A stretch of DNA of 64,000 nt from an uncultured Eubacteriales bacterium. Its GTDB lineage: Bacteria > Bacillota > Clostridia > Lachnospirales > Lachnospiraceae. A program made the position numbers and the translations under genes. Of this stretch, positions 45,791 to 54,655 are shown piece by piece (position 1 is the stretch's first letter; the number at the start of each line of letters is the position of its first letter). Below the pieces are notes generated by a model. The model made no database searches, had not been told where the DNA came from, and saw nothing but the letters and a program-made list of their open reading frames with translations. The stretch spans positions 57,755 through 121,754 of the forward strand of contig UQNS01000005.1 in assembly GCA_900542465.1 (NCBI GenBank), given 5' to 3'.

Positions 45791-46654
45791 ATGGGTATGT
45801 CCCGATCTACCTACTACTTCGAACTCAAGAAGTCTGATGTAATTGCTGAGCGAAACGCACAGCTGACTGAAAAGATCAAGGAGATCTTCAATGACAATAA
45901 GCAGCGCTATGGAGTCCGTCGGGTATGCCAGGAATTACGTAACCAGGGAAATCCTGTAAATCATAAACGTGTTCAGCGTATCATGCACAAGGAAAACCTG
46001 TTTGGAACAAGGTCTAAGGAGAAGTATCACTCCTACAAAGGAAATGTCGGCAAGGTGGCGCGAAACATCATAAACAGGGATTTCAATACCACTGCACTTT
46101 TACAGAAATGGACAACGGATGTATCTCAGTTCAAATTTCCCTGGGGAAAATGCTATTTATCACCCATCCTTGATATGGCAAGCAATGATATCATCTCATA
46201 TGACCTGGCATTAAGTCCCAACATGGAACAGGTCAAGAGGATGCTTGACATAGCCTTCAAGCGATTCCCTGATACAGAAGGCATTATCATGCATTCAGAC
46301 CAGGGCTGGCAGTACCAGCACCAGTATTATCGTACAGCATTAGCGAAACATGGCATCATCCAGTCCATGTCCCGCAAAGGAAACTGTTATGATAACTGTA
46401 TCATGGAAACATTCTTTGGCAGGATGAAGAATGAGATGTACTATGGTCACGAGAAGGAGTTCAATTCCTTCTCTGAGTTCTCTAAGGCCGTGAGTGAATA
46501 TATAGATTACTACAACAACCGTAGGATCCAGAAGAAAAGAAAATGGATGCCTCCTGTAAAGTACAGGAAGACATCCATTTGTTCAGCCCAAGTAAAACAT
46601 GTGTCCAGTTTTCTGGGTACATATCACATTGGCAGCCTGCTATTATTACGTTAA
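45791..46654 (+). CDS. IS3 OrfB transposase
   Basis: 287 aa from the first ATG, though the frame is open from 45695 and the upstream residues (AAIIKGLREKGHQLKYLLQ) are conserved in the family, so it is normally made by -1 frameshifting from OrfA, probably near the GCGAAAAAGCAG stretch (45723-45734). HTH_21 region, then the rve core with all catalytic residues: TTDVSQF, MHSDQGWQYQ and IMETFFGRMKNEM. The frame has no stop before the IS end; it runs through the right repeat and ends at a TAA at 46652 in flanking DNA. Confidence 0.9.
   Translation: MGMSRSTYYFELKKSDVIAERNAQLTEKIKEIFNDNKQRYGVRRVCQELRNQGNPVNHKRVQRIMHKENLFGTRSKEKYHSYKGNVGKVARNIINRDFNTTALLQKWTTDVSQFKFPWGKCYLSPILDMASNDIISYDLALSPNMEQVKRMLDIAFKRFPDTEGIIMHSDQGWQYQHQYYRTALAKHGIIQSMSRKGNCYDNCIMETFFGRMKNEMYYGHEKEFNSFSEFSKAVSEYIDYYNNRRIQKKRKWMPPVKYRKTSICSAQVKHVSSFLGTYHIGSLLLLR
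46602..46626 (-). repeat. IS right terminal inverted repeat
   Basis: Inverse of the left end; TGTCCAGT ... GGGTACATATCA. It also encodes part of the OrfB C-terminus. CAT duplication follows at 46627-46629. Confidence 0.85.
46630..46648 (-). terminator. Right half of the split hairpin
   Basis: CAGCCTGCTATTATTA complements 45133-45148. It lies 16 bases past the stop of the minus-strand glycerophosphotransferase gene, where a shared terminator of the convergent genes would be expected. Confidence 0.65.
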
Positions 46655-46664
46655 AATCAGGGAA

Positions 46665-48464
46665 TTACTCTCTATTTTGCAAAGCTATAAAATAAAGTCT
46701 TTTCATGTATTCTATAGTTTTATTTTTATTTTCTATTTCTTGAAGATATTGATCGGGAATATTTCCCAGAAGCAACCAATCAATAACACGGTCAGTCGAA
46801 TTACAATCTATATGATCAAAATGAAAAGATATGTAGGCTTCCATTTTTTCGAATTCAAAATCCTTATTTACAATTGAATCGATCAATTCTTGAAAAGTAT
46901 AGCATATTTTGCCTGGAGTACTTTTTTCATAATCGCGATGAAATCCTCGTGTAAAGGAGTACTGATATTCATCAAAAGCATAGAAGAGTACAGGTTTTCG
47001 CATTATGGAATATTCGAATACATTAGAGGAGTAATCTGTGATCAAAAGATCAGTTATATAAAATATATCATTTATATTTTTGTATGAAGTTATGTCTATA
47101 AATTTGTCTTCATATTCGGCGGGAAAAGGAACAGGAGTTTCAATCCATGGATGCAGTTTAAATAAAACAACGTATTCATCCTGACATATATCATACATTT
47201 TATCAAAGTCGATCATCTCAAATGGATAATGAGCAGTTTTTTTATTTACACCTCTGTAAGTTGGGGCAAAGAGAATTATTTTTTTATTTTTAATTAAGGG
47301 AAATAATTCAAGCAATTCCTTTGTTTTTTTGATTTTATATTCTTCATTTATGTATTCGTCCATGCGCGGCATGCCTGTAGGAAGCATTTTTTCCAGGTTG
47401 ATTCCAAAAACTTCGGCATGAAATGCCCCTACATTTTTACTTTCACAAATACCATATGTATACTGTCTATGGCAACTAAAGGGAGCCGGACCACCGGTAT
47501 GTCCCCATCGACTATACCCAGATGATTTATAACCGGCTCCGGCGTGCCAAAGCTGTAACACTTCAGTCTTTTTATTAAGCTCCAGCCAATCTAAGAGCGG
47601 AACATGATCGTCGATAAAAATTTTATCAGCTTTAGCAATAGCGGTTATTGTTTTTATCCAACTTTTAAATTTGTATTCTTCTTTATTCGATATAATAGCC
47701 CGGCATGAAATTTCTATATCGTAATTTGAATCCAATCCCCTTTCAAATATTCTGTTATAAACACACTCAAGATTTTTTCCAAGTTCCTTACTTTGTTCTG
47801 TCAGAAAGAGAATTCTTTCCTTCTTTTTATTTCTTTTGCGAAACTTATTGATCCAGTTGTAATATTTTTTCACAAAGAACTTTCTCTTGCCCTTTATATA
47901 TTTTTTTATTTTAGAAAATCTTTTTTTCCGTTTCAGTTGAGAAGCAGGGTTTTTACCTATATCACGAATGTTGATTTTTTTGGTATCCATTGTTCTGATT
48001 TGCGGAAAGAATCCATTATCGGTTTCTTCCAATGAAAATTCAAAGCAATATACCCCTGATTTATTATGAGAAAAGAAACCGGACTTTGAAGAAAGTACAG
48101 GAGCTAGATCATTGCTTACAGATAACTTGCTTAAAATATTATTGCCTTGCACAGCATAAATTCCGTACTTTTGTGCCGGCAAACATAAGTTATATCCAGG
48201 GTTTGTAAAGTTTAGTACTAACTCAATATTTTCATCATTTATTTTTTTGGATTCAAATTTAGCACGAGCGCAATAGTAAGAATTCACAAGATAGAAATCC
48301 AAAGGTTGGTTTGAATTCAGCTTTGAAGATACATTAATTTTCACATTGATATTAAGTAAAATCCTGTCCCAATAAATATCTGTTATTTCTGCTTTAAGAA
48401 GATTTTCGTCTATGAGGTTATTTAATAGTATCAGCGGCTCAGTATTGTCTGTGGTGGTTATCAT
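46665..48464 (-). CDS. CDP-glycerol glycerophosphotransferase family protein
   Basis: 599 aa. The C-terminal ~370 residues are TagB/TagF-like: LQLWHAGAGYKSSGYSRWG (about 307-325), ILFAPTYRGVNK, FKLHPWIETP, and ITDLLITDYSSNVFEYSIM, the acceptor/CDP-alcohol binding elements of teichoic acid polymerases. The N-terminal ~180 residues form a beta-rich region followed by a strongly basic Lys/Arg helix (about 185-225) suited to membrane attachment. Polymer unit (glycerol- or ribitol-phosphate) cannot be told. First in order after the epimerase and cytidylyltransferase on the minus strand. Lower GC than the core genes. Confidence 0.85.
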   Translation of the reverse strand: MITTTDNTEPLILLNNLIDENLLKAEITDIYWDRILLNINVKINVSSKLNSNQPLDFYLVNSYYCARAKFESKKINDENIELVLNFTNPGYNLCLPAQKYGIYAVQGNNILSKLSVSNDLAPVLSSKSGFFSHNKSGVYCFEFSLEETDNGFFPQIRTMDTKKINIRDIGKNPASQLKRKKRFSKIKKYIKGKRKFFVKKYYNWINKFRKRNKKKERILFLTEQSKELGKNLECVYNRIFERGLDSNYDIEISCRAIISNKEEYKFKSWIKTITAIAKADKIFIDDHVPLLDWLELNKKTEVLQLWHAGAGYKSSGYSRWGHTGGPAPFSCHRQYTYGICESKNVGAFHAEVFGINLEKMLPTGMPRMDEYINEEYKIKKTKELLELFPLIKNKKIILFAPTYRGVNKKTAHYPFEMIDFDKMYDICQDEYVVLFKLHPWIETPVPFPAEYEDKFIDITSYKNINDIFYITDLLITDYSSNVFEYSIMRKPVLFYAFDEYQYSFTRGFHRDYEKSTPGKICYTFQELIDSIVNKDFEFEKMEAYISFHFDHIDCNSTDRVIDWLLLGNIPDQYLQEIENKNKTIEYMKRLYFIALQNRE

Positions 48465-48480
48465 ATCTGCCTCTCGAAGT

Positions 48481-49539
48481 TTATTTGATGTATTTATAGT
48501 ATTCCATGAGTCTGGAAAACATATCTATGAGGGAGTATCTGGGAATCCATCCAATGGAGTTTAACTTATCGGATGAAAGATTCATATGAAGCGTTGGAGC
48601 GTATCCAAACTTTTTTATGTCATCAGTTAAAGCAAAAGTTACTTTAGTGCTTCCATCGGAAAGATGGTCTGCTGCCATTTCACACATTTGAACAATGGAG
48701 CAGTAGGTGTTTTCGTTGGCTGCATTATAAATATCCCCATTATGGTTTCCCTTTATAATCACGGTAAAAATAGCTGATACAGCATCAGCTGTATAAATAT
48801 AATTTCTTTTTGTTTCCCCCTTCGTCCTTAATACGATATCATCCTTATCAATTATTTTTTTTGCAACTTGAGAGAAGATTCTATTGTCTTCATATTTAAC
48901 ACCTGGTCCAAATGCTTGAGTAAGCCTTATTATATCAGTGCTTATATTGAATTCTTCAGTATAACTGGCACATAAGTTCTCGCATAGGATCTTACTTATC
49001 GGATAGCAGTTCCTCACGACATCAGAACGAGTCGTAAGCGGTCTGTCTTCATAGATCTTTTCATCATTTTCAGGAAGACCATAGACCTCCATAGAAGATA
49101 GATATATAAAGGATCTGGAATTCGACTTTACAGCAAGATCAAGCATCGCTTTAGTGCCATTAAAGCTTACATCGACCAGGTCAACGGGATGCTCGACCAT
49201 TCCCTTGCTGTCAGTAGGACATGCCGTATGTATTATGTAATCATAATCGATCCCGTCATATTTATAATCTCTGCAGTCGCTTTCTATTATATTTATACGT
49301 TTTAACTCAGTATCAGAAAAATTGATCCTGAGTTTTTCTGCTTTTCTTACCAATGCATAAATATCTATATTTAATGACTCCTTCAGCTTTAAAAGAACTT
49401 TAATAATGAGATGGCCTATGAGGCCGTTAGCGCCGGTAACTAAGATCTTGGAATTATTAAACACCTTAAAGTCCAGATTATCATCGTTGATTATTCTGGA
49501 TATATCTTCATCATATAATCTCTGAATTGATTCGTTCAT
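48481..49539 (-). CDS. NAD-dependent epimerase/dehydratase
   Basis: 352 aa extended SDR protein. Rossmann motif ILVTGANGLIGHLIIKVLL (about residues 32-50), the active-site triad with Ser in FIYLSSMEVYG and Tyr/Lys in NCYPISKILCENL. Likely acts on a nucleotide sugar or polyol nucleotide for the surface polymer. Its ATG follows directly on the stop of the cytidylyltransferase gene with no gap, and it is 16 bases from the glycerophosphotransferase gene, so the three form an operon. Confidence 0.85.
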   Translation of the reverse strand: MNESIQRLYDEDISRIINDDNLDFKVFNNSKILVTGANGLIGHLIIKVLLKLKESLNIDIYALVRKAEKLRINFSDTELKRINIIESDCRDYKYDGIDYDYIIHTACPTDSKGMVEHPVDLVDVSFNGTKAMLDLAVKSNSRSFIYLSSMEVYGLPENDEKIYEDRPLTTRSDVVRNCYPISKILCENLCASYTEEFNISTDIIRLTQAFGPGVKYEDNRIFSQVAKKIIDKDDIVLRTKGETKRNYIYTADAVSAIFTVIIKGNHNGDIYNAANENTYCSIVQMCEMAADHLSDGSTKVTFALTDDIKKFGYAPTLHMNLSSDKLNSIGWIPRYSLIDMFSRLMEYYKYIK

Positions 49540-50277
49540 TTATTCTCCATAATATAATTTGTTGTTTTCGCGTGCTTCTATGTAAGCTCTGGCAATATAG
49601 TAGTCTTCAGGGGTAGTGATTTTTATATTCTCATCAGGGCCGTCTACAAGATTAAGCTTTTTACCATAATAGTGCATCATGGTACATGAATCGATGAAAT
49701 TATGTTTCATAGCAGAATTGGCTTTTTCATGGCAGTCCATGATGTCTTTCAGAAAAAAGCTCTGAGGGGCTTTAGCGATACGTGACCTGCTTCTGTCCGG
49801 AACCTGAGTTATCTGACCTGACTCAGGTACAACTACAAGTAAAGTTTCTTTTACATGAGTGGTAGTTACGGCTGATCCGTTTTCTTTTACTCCCTGGATA
49901 TTTATTGAGATCAGTTCTTCATTGATCAAAGGTCTTACGCCGTCGTGTATTAGAACAATCGGAGCATTATCATGGGATTCATCAGCAATATCTCTGGCTG
50001 CACATAATCCGTTGTATATAGAGAGCTGTCCGCTCTCCCCCCCCGGAACGATCCTTTTCACCTTGTCGATCCTGTATTTTTTCAGAAGCTTATGCAGATG
50101 GTCATGCCAGTCGGCAACACAGGCCACTACTATAGCATCTATTTCCGTGTGTCTCTGGAAATGTTCAATGGTGTGGATAATAATTTCTTTTCCGTTCAGT
50201 TTTAAAAACTGTTTTGGGATCTTGCTATATTTCATACGACGTCCCACACCGCCGGCAAAGATTATTGCAATATTCAT
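49540..50277 (-). CDS. TarI/IspD-type cytidylyltransferase
   Basis: About 245 aa. IFAGGVGRRMKYSKIPKQFL is the CTP-binding loop; LIHDGVRPLI and VPDRSRSRIAKAPQSF follow. The same fold serves IspD (methylerythritol-P) and TarI (ribitol-5-P). The neighbours (epimerase, CDP-alcohol polymerase, TagGH-like exporter) point to a TarI-like role making a CDP-alcohol. Start ATG 50277 has GGGAGCAG upstream; the longer frame to 50331 lacks a site. Confidence 0.82.
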   Translation of the reverse strand: MNIAIIFAGGVGRRMKYSKIPKQFLKLNGKEIIIHTIEHFQRHTEIDAIVVACVADWHDHLHKLLKKYRIDKVKRIVPGGESGQLSIYNGLCAARDIADESHDNAPIVLIHDGVRPLINEELISINIQGVKENGSAVTTTHVKETLLVVVPESGQITQVPDRSRSRIAKAPQSFFLKDIMDCHEKANSAMKHNFIDSCTMMHYYGKKLNLVDGPDENIKITTPEDYYIARAYIEARENNKLYYGE

Positions 50278-50384
50278 TATCTGCTCCCTTTTTATAAATA
50301 CTCTTTCATCTGTACCACCGAATTGTAACATATGTGGAAGAATTTTACATTTATTTAAAAAGCGCCGGAAATATACGAAGTTTA

Positions 50385-50413
50385 TTGAATTTAAAGCGAA
50401 ATAATAGTATATT
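50385..50413 (+). promoter_or_regulatory. Promoter of the lipoprotein gene
   Basis: TTGAAT, 17 bases, TATATT; about 47 bases before the ATG at 50460. Confidence 0.55.
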
Positions 50414-50459
50414 ATGAGTAAAGGAGCGGTTAAAGAAGTATAAGATAAGGAGCGGGTTT

Positions 50460-51428
50460 ATGAAGATAAAAAACAAAATAATGATCCCATCGATGGCAGG
50501 CGTTTTGGCGACAGGTCTTTTATTCGCGGGGTGCGGCAACGCAGCGAATAACACAAGCAAAGATGAGCTGATGGAGGGCGCTGTCAAGAAAGCAGCCAGC
50601 GCCACGAGTGTGGATCTTGAGATGAACGTTGACGTAGAAGGAAAGATCAAAGCTGAAGGTCTTGAATTGGTGATGATGATGAAGGGCGATATGGGTGTCG
50701 AAGCTAATGTGAAGACCCAGGAAGCCCATTTGAAAGGGGATTATAAGATCCAGGCTGTAGGCCAGGAAAAAGAAGCTAAGATGGAACTTTATCAGGTGGC
50801 TGATAAAGGTAAGATGTACACTTATTCAAATGTTTCAAGTGATTCAGATAATACCGGATGGTTAGTTTCCGAGAATGCAGTTTCTGCGGATAAAAAGATA
50901 AGCGATGCTAAGATCGATATAAATCAGGTCACAGAGGTATATGGAAAACTGAAAGAATATCTCGCCGACTCTGCTCTGCAAAATAAAACAGAAAATAAAG
51001 AAGGCAGAGAATGCTATCTTGTATCAGGAACGATCAAGGGCTCAGATCTTGTTAAGCTTGCAAATGAAAGCGGAAATGGGGACAATTCGGAACTGGAAAG
51101 TCTTAAGGATTCAGGAGTAGACATCGATAAACTTAAGGTCGATGTAAGATGCTATTTTGATAAAAACAGTAAAGATCCGTATGTCATTGAGTTTGATATG
51201 AGCAAGGGGCTTGCTGATGCTTTGTCAGGTCTTGATACGGCAGGACTGAAAGGTGCAAAGATGGAGTTCCCTGAATTCAAAGCCATGATCAAGTTTAACA
51301 GTTTTGATAAGACTGATTCAATAACTGTTCCTGATGATGTGAAAACAAAGGCTAAAAAATCTTCAGCGAAGGATAAGGGAATAGATAATGCCATTGATAC
51401 TTTGAATCCTTTAAAGAGCTTCAGCTAA
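50460..51428 (+). CDS. Lipoprotein (DUF6612-like)
   Basis: 322 aa. Signal peptide with lipobox LLFAGC, lipidated Cys at about residue 22, so anchored to the outer membrane face. The mature part starts with a helix (SKDELMEGAVKKAASATSVDLEM) and continues as a series of alternating beta strands, the layout of LppX/LolA-like lipoproteins grouped as DUF6612 in Firmicutes. Ligand unknown. AAGGAG site; own promoter and terminator. Confidence 0.75.
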   Translation: MKIKNKIMIPSMAGVLATGLLFAGCGNAANNTSKDELMEGAVKKAASATSVDLEMNVDVEGKIKAEGLELVMMMKGDMGVEANVKTQEAHLKGDYKIQAVGQEKEAKMELYQVADKGKMYTYSNVSSDSDNTGWLVSENAVSADKKISDAKIDINQVTEVYGKLKEYLADSALQNKTENKEGRECYLVSGTIKGSDLVKLANESGNGDNSELESLKDSGVDIDKLKVDVRCYFDKNSKDPYVIEFDMSKGLADALSGLDTAGLKGAKMEFPEFKAMIKFNSFDKTDSITVPDDVKTKAKKSSAKDKGIDNAIDTLNPLKSFS

Positions 51429-51458
51429 GCGGTAATTGATTTATTTATATAATATGCA

Positions 51459-51499
51459 GGGAGTACGTTTCCGATAAGGAACGTACTCCTTATTTTTTT
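51459..51499 (+). terminator. Terminator after the lipoprotein gene
   Basis: GGAGTACGTT / AACGTACTCC stem with inner CC/GG pairs and a seven-T run. It marks the end of the ordinary chromosomal part. Confidence 0.9.
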
Positions 51500-51567
51500 G
51501 CGTCTTTTTAACGGAAAACTAAGCATGTATGTATAGAAAAAGGGGATGAGTTAGAACCCCATAACAG

Positions 51568-51623
<56 letters not shown>

Positions 51624-51647
51624 AAAAATATCCTTAGGAGGTAATTA

Positions 51648-52216
51648 ATGAAAAAAATTATAATTACAAAGATCGCTGTTGGCTCTATTGCCTCTGCTGC
51701 GGGATGTACGGGACTTGCCGGATGCGGAAAATCCACACTGGCCAAAATTATTGCAGGCTATGAAAGAGTGGACGCGAGCGAGATACTGCTGGACGGAAGA
51801 CCTGTTCAGGAGAAATGCTTTTCACCGGTACAGATGATCTACCAAAATCCGGAATTTGCAGTTAATCCTCGTATAAAAGCGGGAGAGAGCCTGAAAGAAC
51901 CCTGGGATCCTGATTAGAAATTAATGGAAAGAATGGGGATTGAGGATGATTGGCTGAAAAGATGGCATCTGAATTATCTGGAGGAGAATTACAGAGGTTT
52001 TGTATTGCGAGAGTCTTGAGTCAAGAGACTAAGTTTTTAATCTGTGATGAAATTACAACTATGTTGGATGTAATAACCCAAGCTCAAATATGGCAGCTTC
52101 TGTTAGAAATAGCAGAGGAACGTAAGCTAGGAATGATGATTATTACTCATAACAAACACCTGGCAAATAGAGTGTGTACTAGAATAGTTGAATTTCCTGA
52201 TATTAATAAGATTTAA
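51648..52216 (+). pseudogene. ABC transporter ATPase pseudogene with lipoprotein-like start
   Basis: First part (51648-51917): about 20 residues reading like a lipoprotein signal (MKKIIITKIAVGSIASAAGC) run straight into Walker A GLAGCGKSTLAKIIAGYE and the Q-loop region QMIYQNPEFAVNPRIKAGE. An in-frame TAG stops it at 51915. The frame continues for about 16 codons (LMERMGIEDDWLKRW) and then shifts; the second frame (to 52216) carries signature ELSGGELQRFCIARVL, Walker B FLICDE and switch THNK. All pieces together make one oligopeptide/nickel-type (DppF/NikE) ATPase broken by one nonsense and one frameshift. The real N-terminus is missing. Confidence 0.85.
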
Positions 52217-52255
52217 ATGATTTTAAATTTATAAGAAATAAGAAAGGACACAAAC

Positions 52256-53014
52256 GTGGATAAAAAAGCTATCAATGATGAAATTTCTAGGTATTGGACA
52301 GAGGGAAGTGATGACTATGATAGTCACCATGCACACGGATTACAGTCAGAGGAAGAGAAGCAGGCTTGGCTTGAGTTTTTGAAGAAAATCATACCTTCTG
52401 GAAGTAAGAAAATTCTAGACGTAGGAGCTGGTACAGGCTTTTTGACACTTTTATTAGCTGAACTGGGGTATGAAGTTAGAAGTTTAGATTTATCTGAAGG
52501 TATGCAGGATAAAGCTAAGCGTAAGGCTAAAGAAAGTGGACTAGAAGATAAAATAAGTTTTGTTATAGGGGATGCAGAAGATACTAAAGAACCTTCAGAT
52601 GCTTATGATGTTGTAATTAATAGACATCTTCTTTGGACTTTGCCACATCCATATGAGGATATGAAGGAGTGGTTGAGGGTTACTAAGCCAGGAGGGGCAG
52701 TTATCGTTATTGATGGTGACTGGGCTAATCAAAGTACTGAACTTAAGAAAAAGATTGAGGAAAAGAAAAAAGCTGAAGGTGAGAATGGTCATGGAGGTAG
52801 AAAATATTCTGATGAGTTAAAGGATGTATTACCACTTAATTCAGGGCAGAAAAGGCCAGCTGATTTTATTGCTATGGTTAAGGACGACGGATATGAAGTT
52901 GATGTTTATGATCTTAATGATGTGGAAGAACTGGAGAGAAAGATGTTTAAGGATGATCTCTATATACAGTCCGGCGAATATAGAAGAGACGCCTTTTTTA
53001 TTCATAAAAAATAA
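52256..53014 (+). CDS. Class I SAM-dependent methyltransferase
   Basis: 252 aa, GTG start behind AAAGGA. SAM-binding motif I ILDVGAGTGFLTLLLAELG (about residues 47-65), acidic motif II LDLSEGM, and VVINRHLLWTLPHP (motif IV) are intact. Small-molecule methyltransferase by layout; substrate unknown. It lies 39 bases after the broken ATPase, so it probably belonged to a transport locus (oligopeptide/metal type) of which the rest is gone. Confidence 0.85.
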   Translation: MDKKAINDEISRYWTEGSDDYDSHHAHGLQSEEEKQAWLEFLKKIIPSGSKKILDVGAGTGFLTLLLAELGYEVRSLDLSEGMQDKAKRKAKESGLEDKISFVIGDAEDTKEPSDAYDVVINRHLLWTLPHPYEDMKEWLRVTKPGGAVIVIDGDWANQSTELKKKIEEKKKAEGENGHGGRKYSDELKDVLPLNSGQKRPADFIAMVKDDGYEVDVYDLNDVEELERKMFKDDLYIQSGEYRRDAFFIHKK

Positions 53015-53042
53015 TCATATATAGACCAGGTGATACTATTGT

Positions 53043-53073
53043 AAAGTGCTCTGAAAAATAAAGAGTACTTTTT
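53043..53073 (+). terminator. Terminator after the methyltransferase
   Basis: AAAGTGCTCT / AGAGTACTTT stem (one G-T pair), nine-base loop, T-run. Confidence 0.75.
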
Positions 53074-53075
53074 AT

Positions 53076-53105
53076 TTGACAAGTCATAAATATTAATAGT
53101 ATATT
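53076..53105 (+). promoter_or_regulatory. Promoter of the comM-like gene
   Basis: Perfect TTGACA at 53076, TATATT at 53100, 18-base spacer; about 85 bases before the start codon. Confidence 0.6.
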
Positions 53106-53190
53106 TTATATACGATCTAAAAAATATTTTTTTCTGTTTATTTTCAAGCATTTTCCATTTTATTTTTAAATTAATATTTCAGAGGTGTTT

Positions 53191-54306
53191 ATGTATAGTG
53201 AGGCGTATGGTGTCGCTGTGTTCGGACTTTCTGCATATATAGTACGGGTAGAGACTGATATGGGTCCGGGACTTCCGTGCTTTGAGATGAGCGGTCTGCT
53301 TACAAGTGAAGTAAGAGAAGCTAAAGAGCGAATAAGGGTAGCTATAAAGAATTCCGGATTTTATGTACGTCCTAAACGTGTTGTGATCAATTTTTCTCCG
53401 GCTAACATAAAAAAGACCGGAACAGGTCTGGATCTTTCGGCAGCATTGGGAGTATTGTCATGTTTCGGCTATGTTGATAAAAACAGTCTTTCAAAAACCT
53501 GCTTTCTGGGAGAACTTAGCCTGGACGGAAGCCTGCGGCCTGTCAGCGGAGCCCTGGTATCAGGGATAGAAGCTCTTAATAAGGGATTTAAGAGAATGTT
53601 CGTTCCGATAGAGAATCTGGCGGAGTGCCGAAGTCTGGCCGGCGGGCTCGAACTGGTGGGGGCGGAGCGGCTAAGAGACATTGTAAACTATCTTGCAGAG
53701 TATGATGGCAGTCATGGCGGCAGGGCAGAAACATGCGCGGGAAAAGGACTTACATGGATAGAGGATCTGACTGATGAAACAGAAAAAATAAGTGAGTATA
53801 AGTGTGATTTCGATGATATAGCAGGACAGGCTGCAGCAAAGAAGGCTGCAATGATCGCAGCGGCCGGTATGCATAATCTTTTGCTGATAGGACCTCCGGG
53901 CAGTGGAAAATCAATGATTGCGAAGCGGCTGCCGTCAATAATGCCGGAAATGTCTGAAAAGGAGAGATTTGAACTGACAAGGATATACAGTATTGCCGGA
54001 ATGATCGAATCAGGAGAAGGGTTGCTGAGAGAAAGACCGTTCAGAAGTCCGGGCCAGGGAATAAGTCAGGCTGCAATGCTGGGAGGAGGCATTATTCCCA
54101 GACCGGGCGAAGTCAGCCTTGCATCAAAAGGAGTACTGTTTCTGGATGAGTTGACACAATATAAGACAGATGTGATCGAATCCCTCAGGCAGCCTCTGGA
54201 GGATAATAAAGTTATGGTATCAAGAATGCAGTATAGTCTTGAGTTTCCGGCTGATTTTATGCTGGTTGCAGCAATGAACAAAGCAACACGCAAATTGATA
54301 CAATGA
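53191..54306 (+). pseudogene. ComM/YifB Mg-chelatase-like ATPase, 3'-truncated
   Basis: About 371 residues out of ~510. N-terminal Lon-like (ChlI) domain, then the AAA domain: Walker A LIGPPGSGKSMIAKRLPSI, RPFRSPGQGIS, Walker B GVLFLDEL. The frame breaks off after FPADFMLVAAMN, exactly where all relatives continue with PCPCG; eight unrelated residues and a stop follow. The arginine finger, sensor 2 and C-terminal domain are missing, so it should be inactive. In other bacteria ComM acts as a branch-migration helicase in transformation. The 3' part is not within the window. Confidence 0.88.
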
Positions 54307-54478
54307 TATTTTAGGGTGCTTATGTAAAATACTTGTATTTCAAGGGCTTTGAGGAAGTTTTAGGAGCATAAAGTGCCTAAGATTTATGAAATCAAAATAA
54401 TTACATATAAATTCAGCAAGTGAAAATTTTTAATAGGGTGCATAATTTAACGATAGCATTTTAGAAAAGGAGTTGATT

Positions 54479-54610
54479 ATGGAGAAAAATAATCGGATAC
54501 TAAAAATTTATGGAATGAGTGGAAAACGATACAATGATACGCCAACTATCATGATGAAAGGTAAGTGGCTAGAAAAGTTTGGATTTAAGGTATTATGTAC
54601 AAAGAGATAA
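54479..54610 (+). pseudogene. SymE-like toxin remnant
   Basis: 43 aa with AAAAGGAG upstream. LKIYGMSGKRYNDTPTIMMK followed by GKWLEKFGF matches the core of SymE-type proteins (transcription-factor-like AbrB fold; E. coli SymE is an SOS-induced RNA-degrading toxin). The usual last strand is missing from this frame, but after the TAA (54608-54610) the same frame reads TIYITIL before the next stop at 54638, as expected for that strand, so the TAA is probably a nonsense mutation. Not long enough for the whole domain as read. Confidence 0.6.
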
Positions 54611-54655
54611 ACAATTTATATCACCATCTTATGTTTATAAAAAATAGATGATAGA

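Larger units (their letters stand above)
45153..46626 (+). mobile_element. IS3-family insertion sequence (IS150-like)
   Basis: 1474 bp, bounded by 25-bp terminal inverted repeats beginning TGATATGTACCC and ending TG...CA as in IS3, with a CAT duplication on both sides. Two overlapping-frame genes: OrfA with two HTH parts and OrfB with the DDE integrase core, OrfB lying in the -1 frame. OrfA has an in-frame TAG, so the copy may be inactive or poorly active. Confidence 0.9.
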
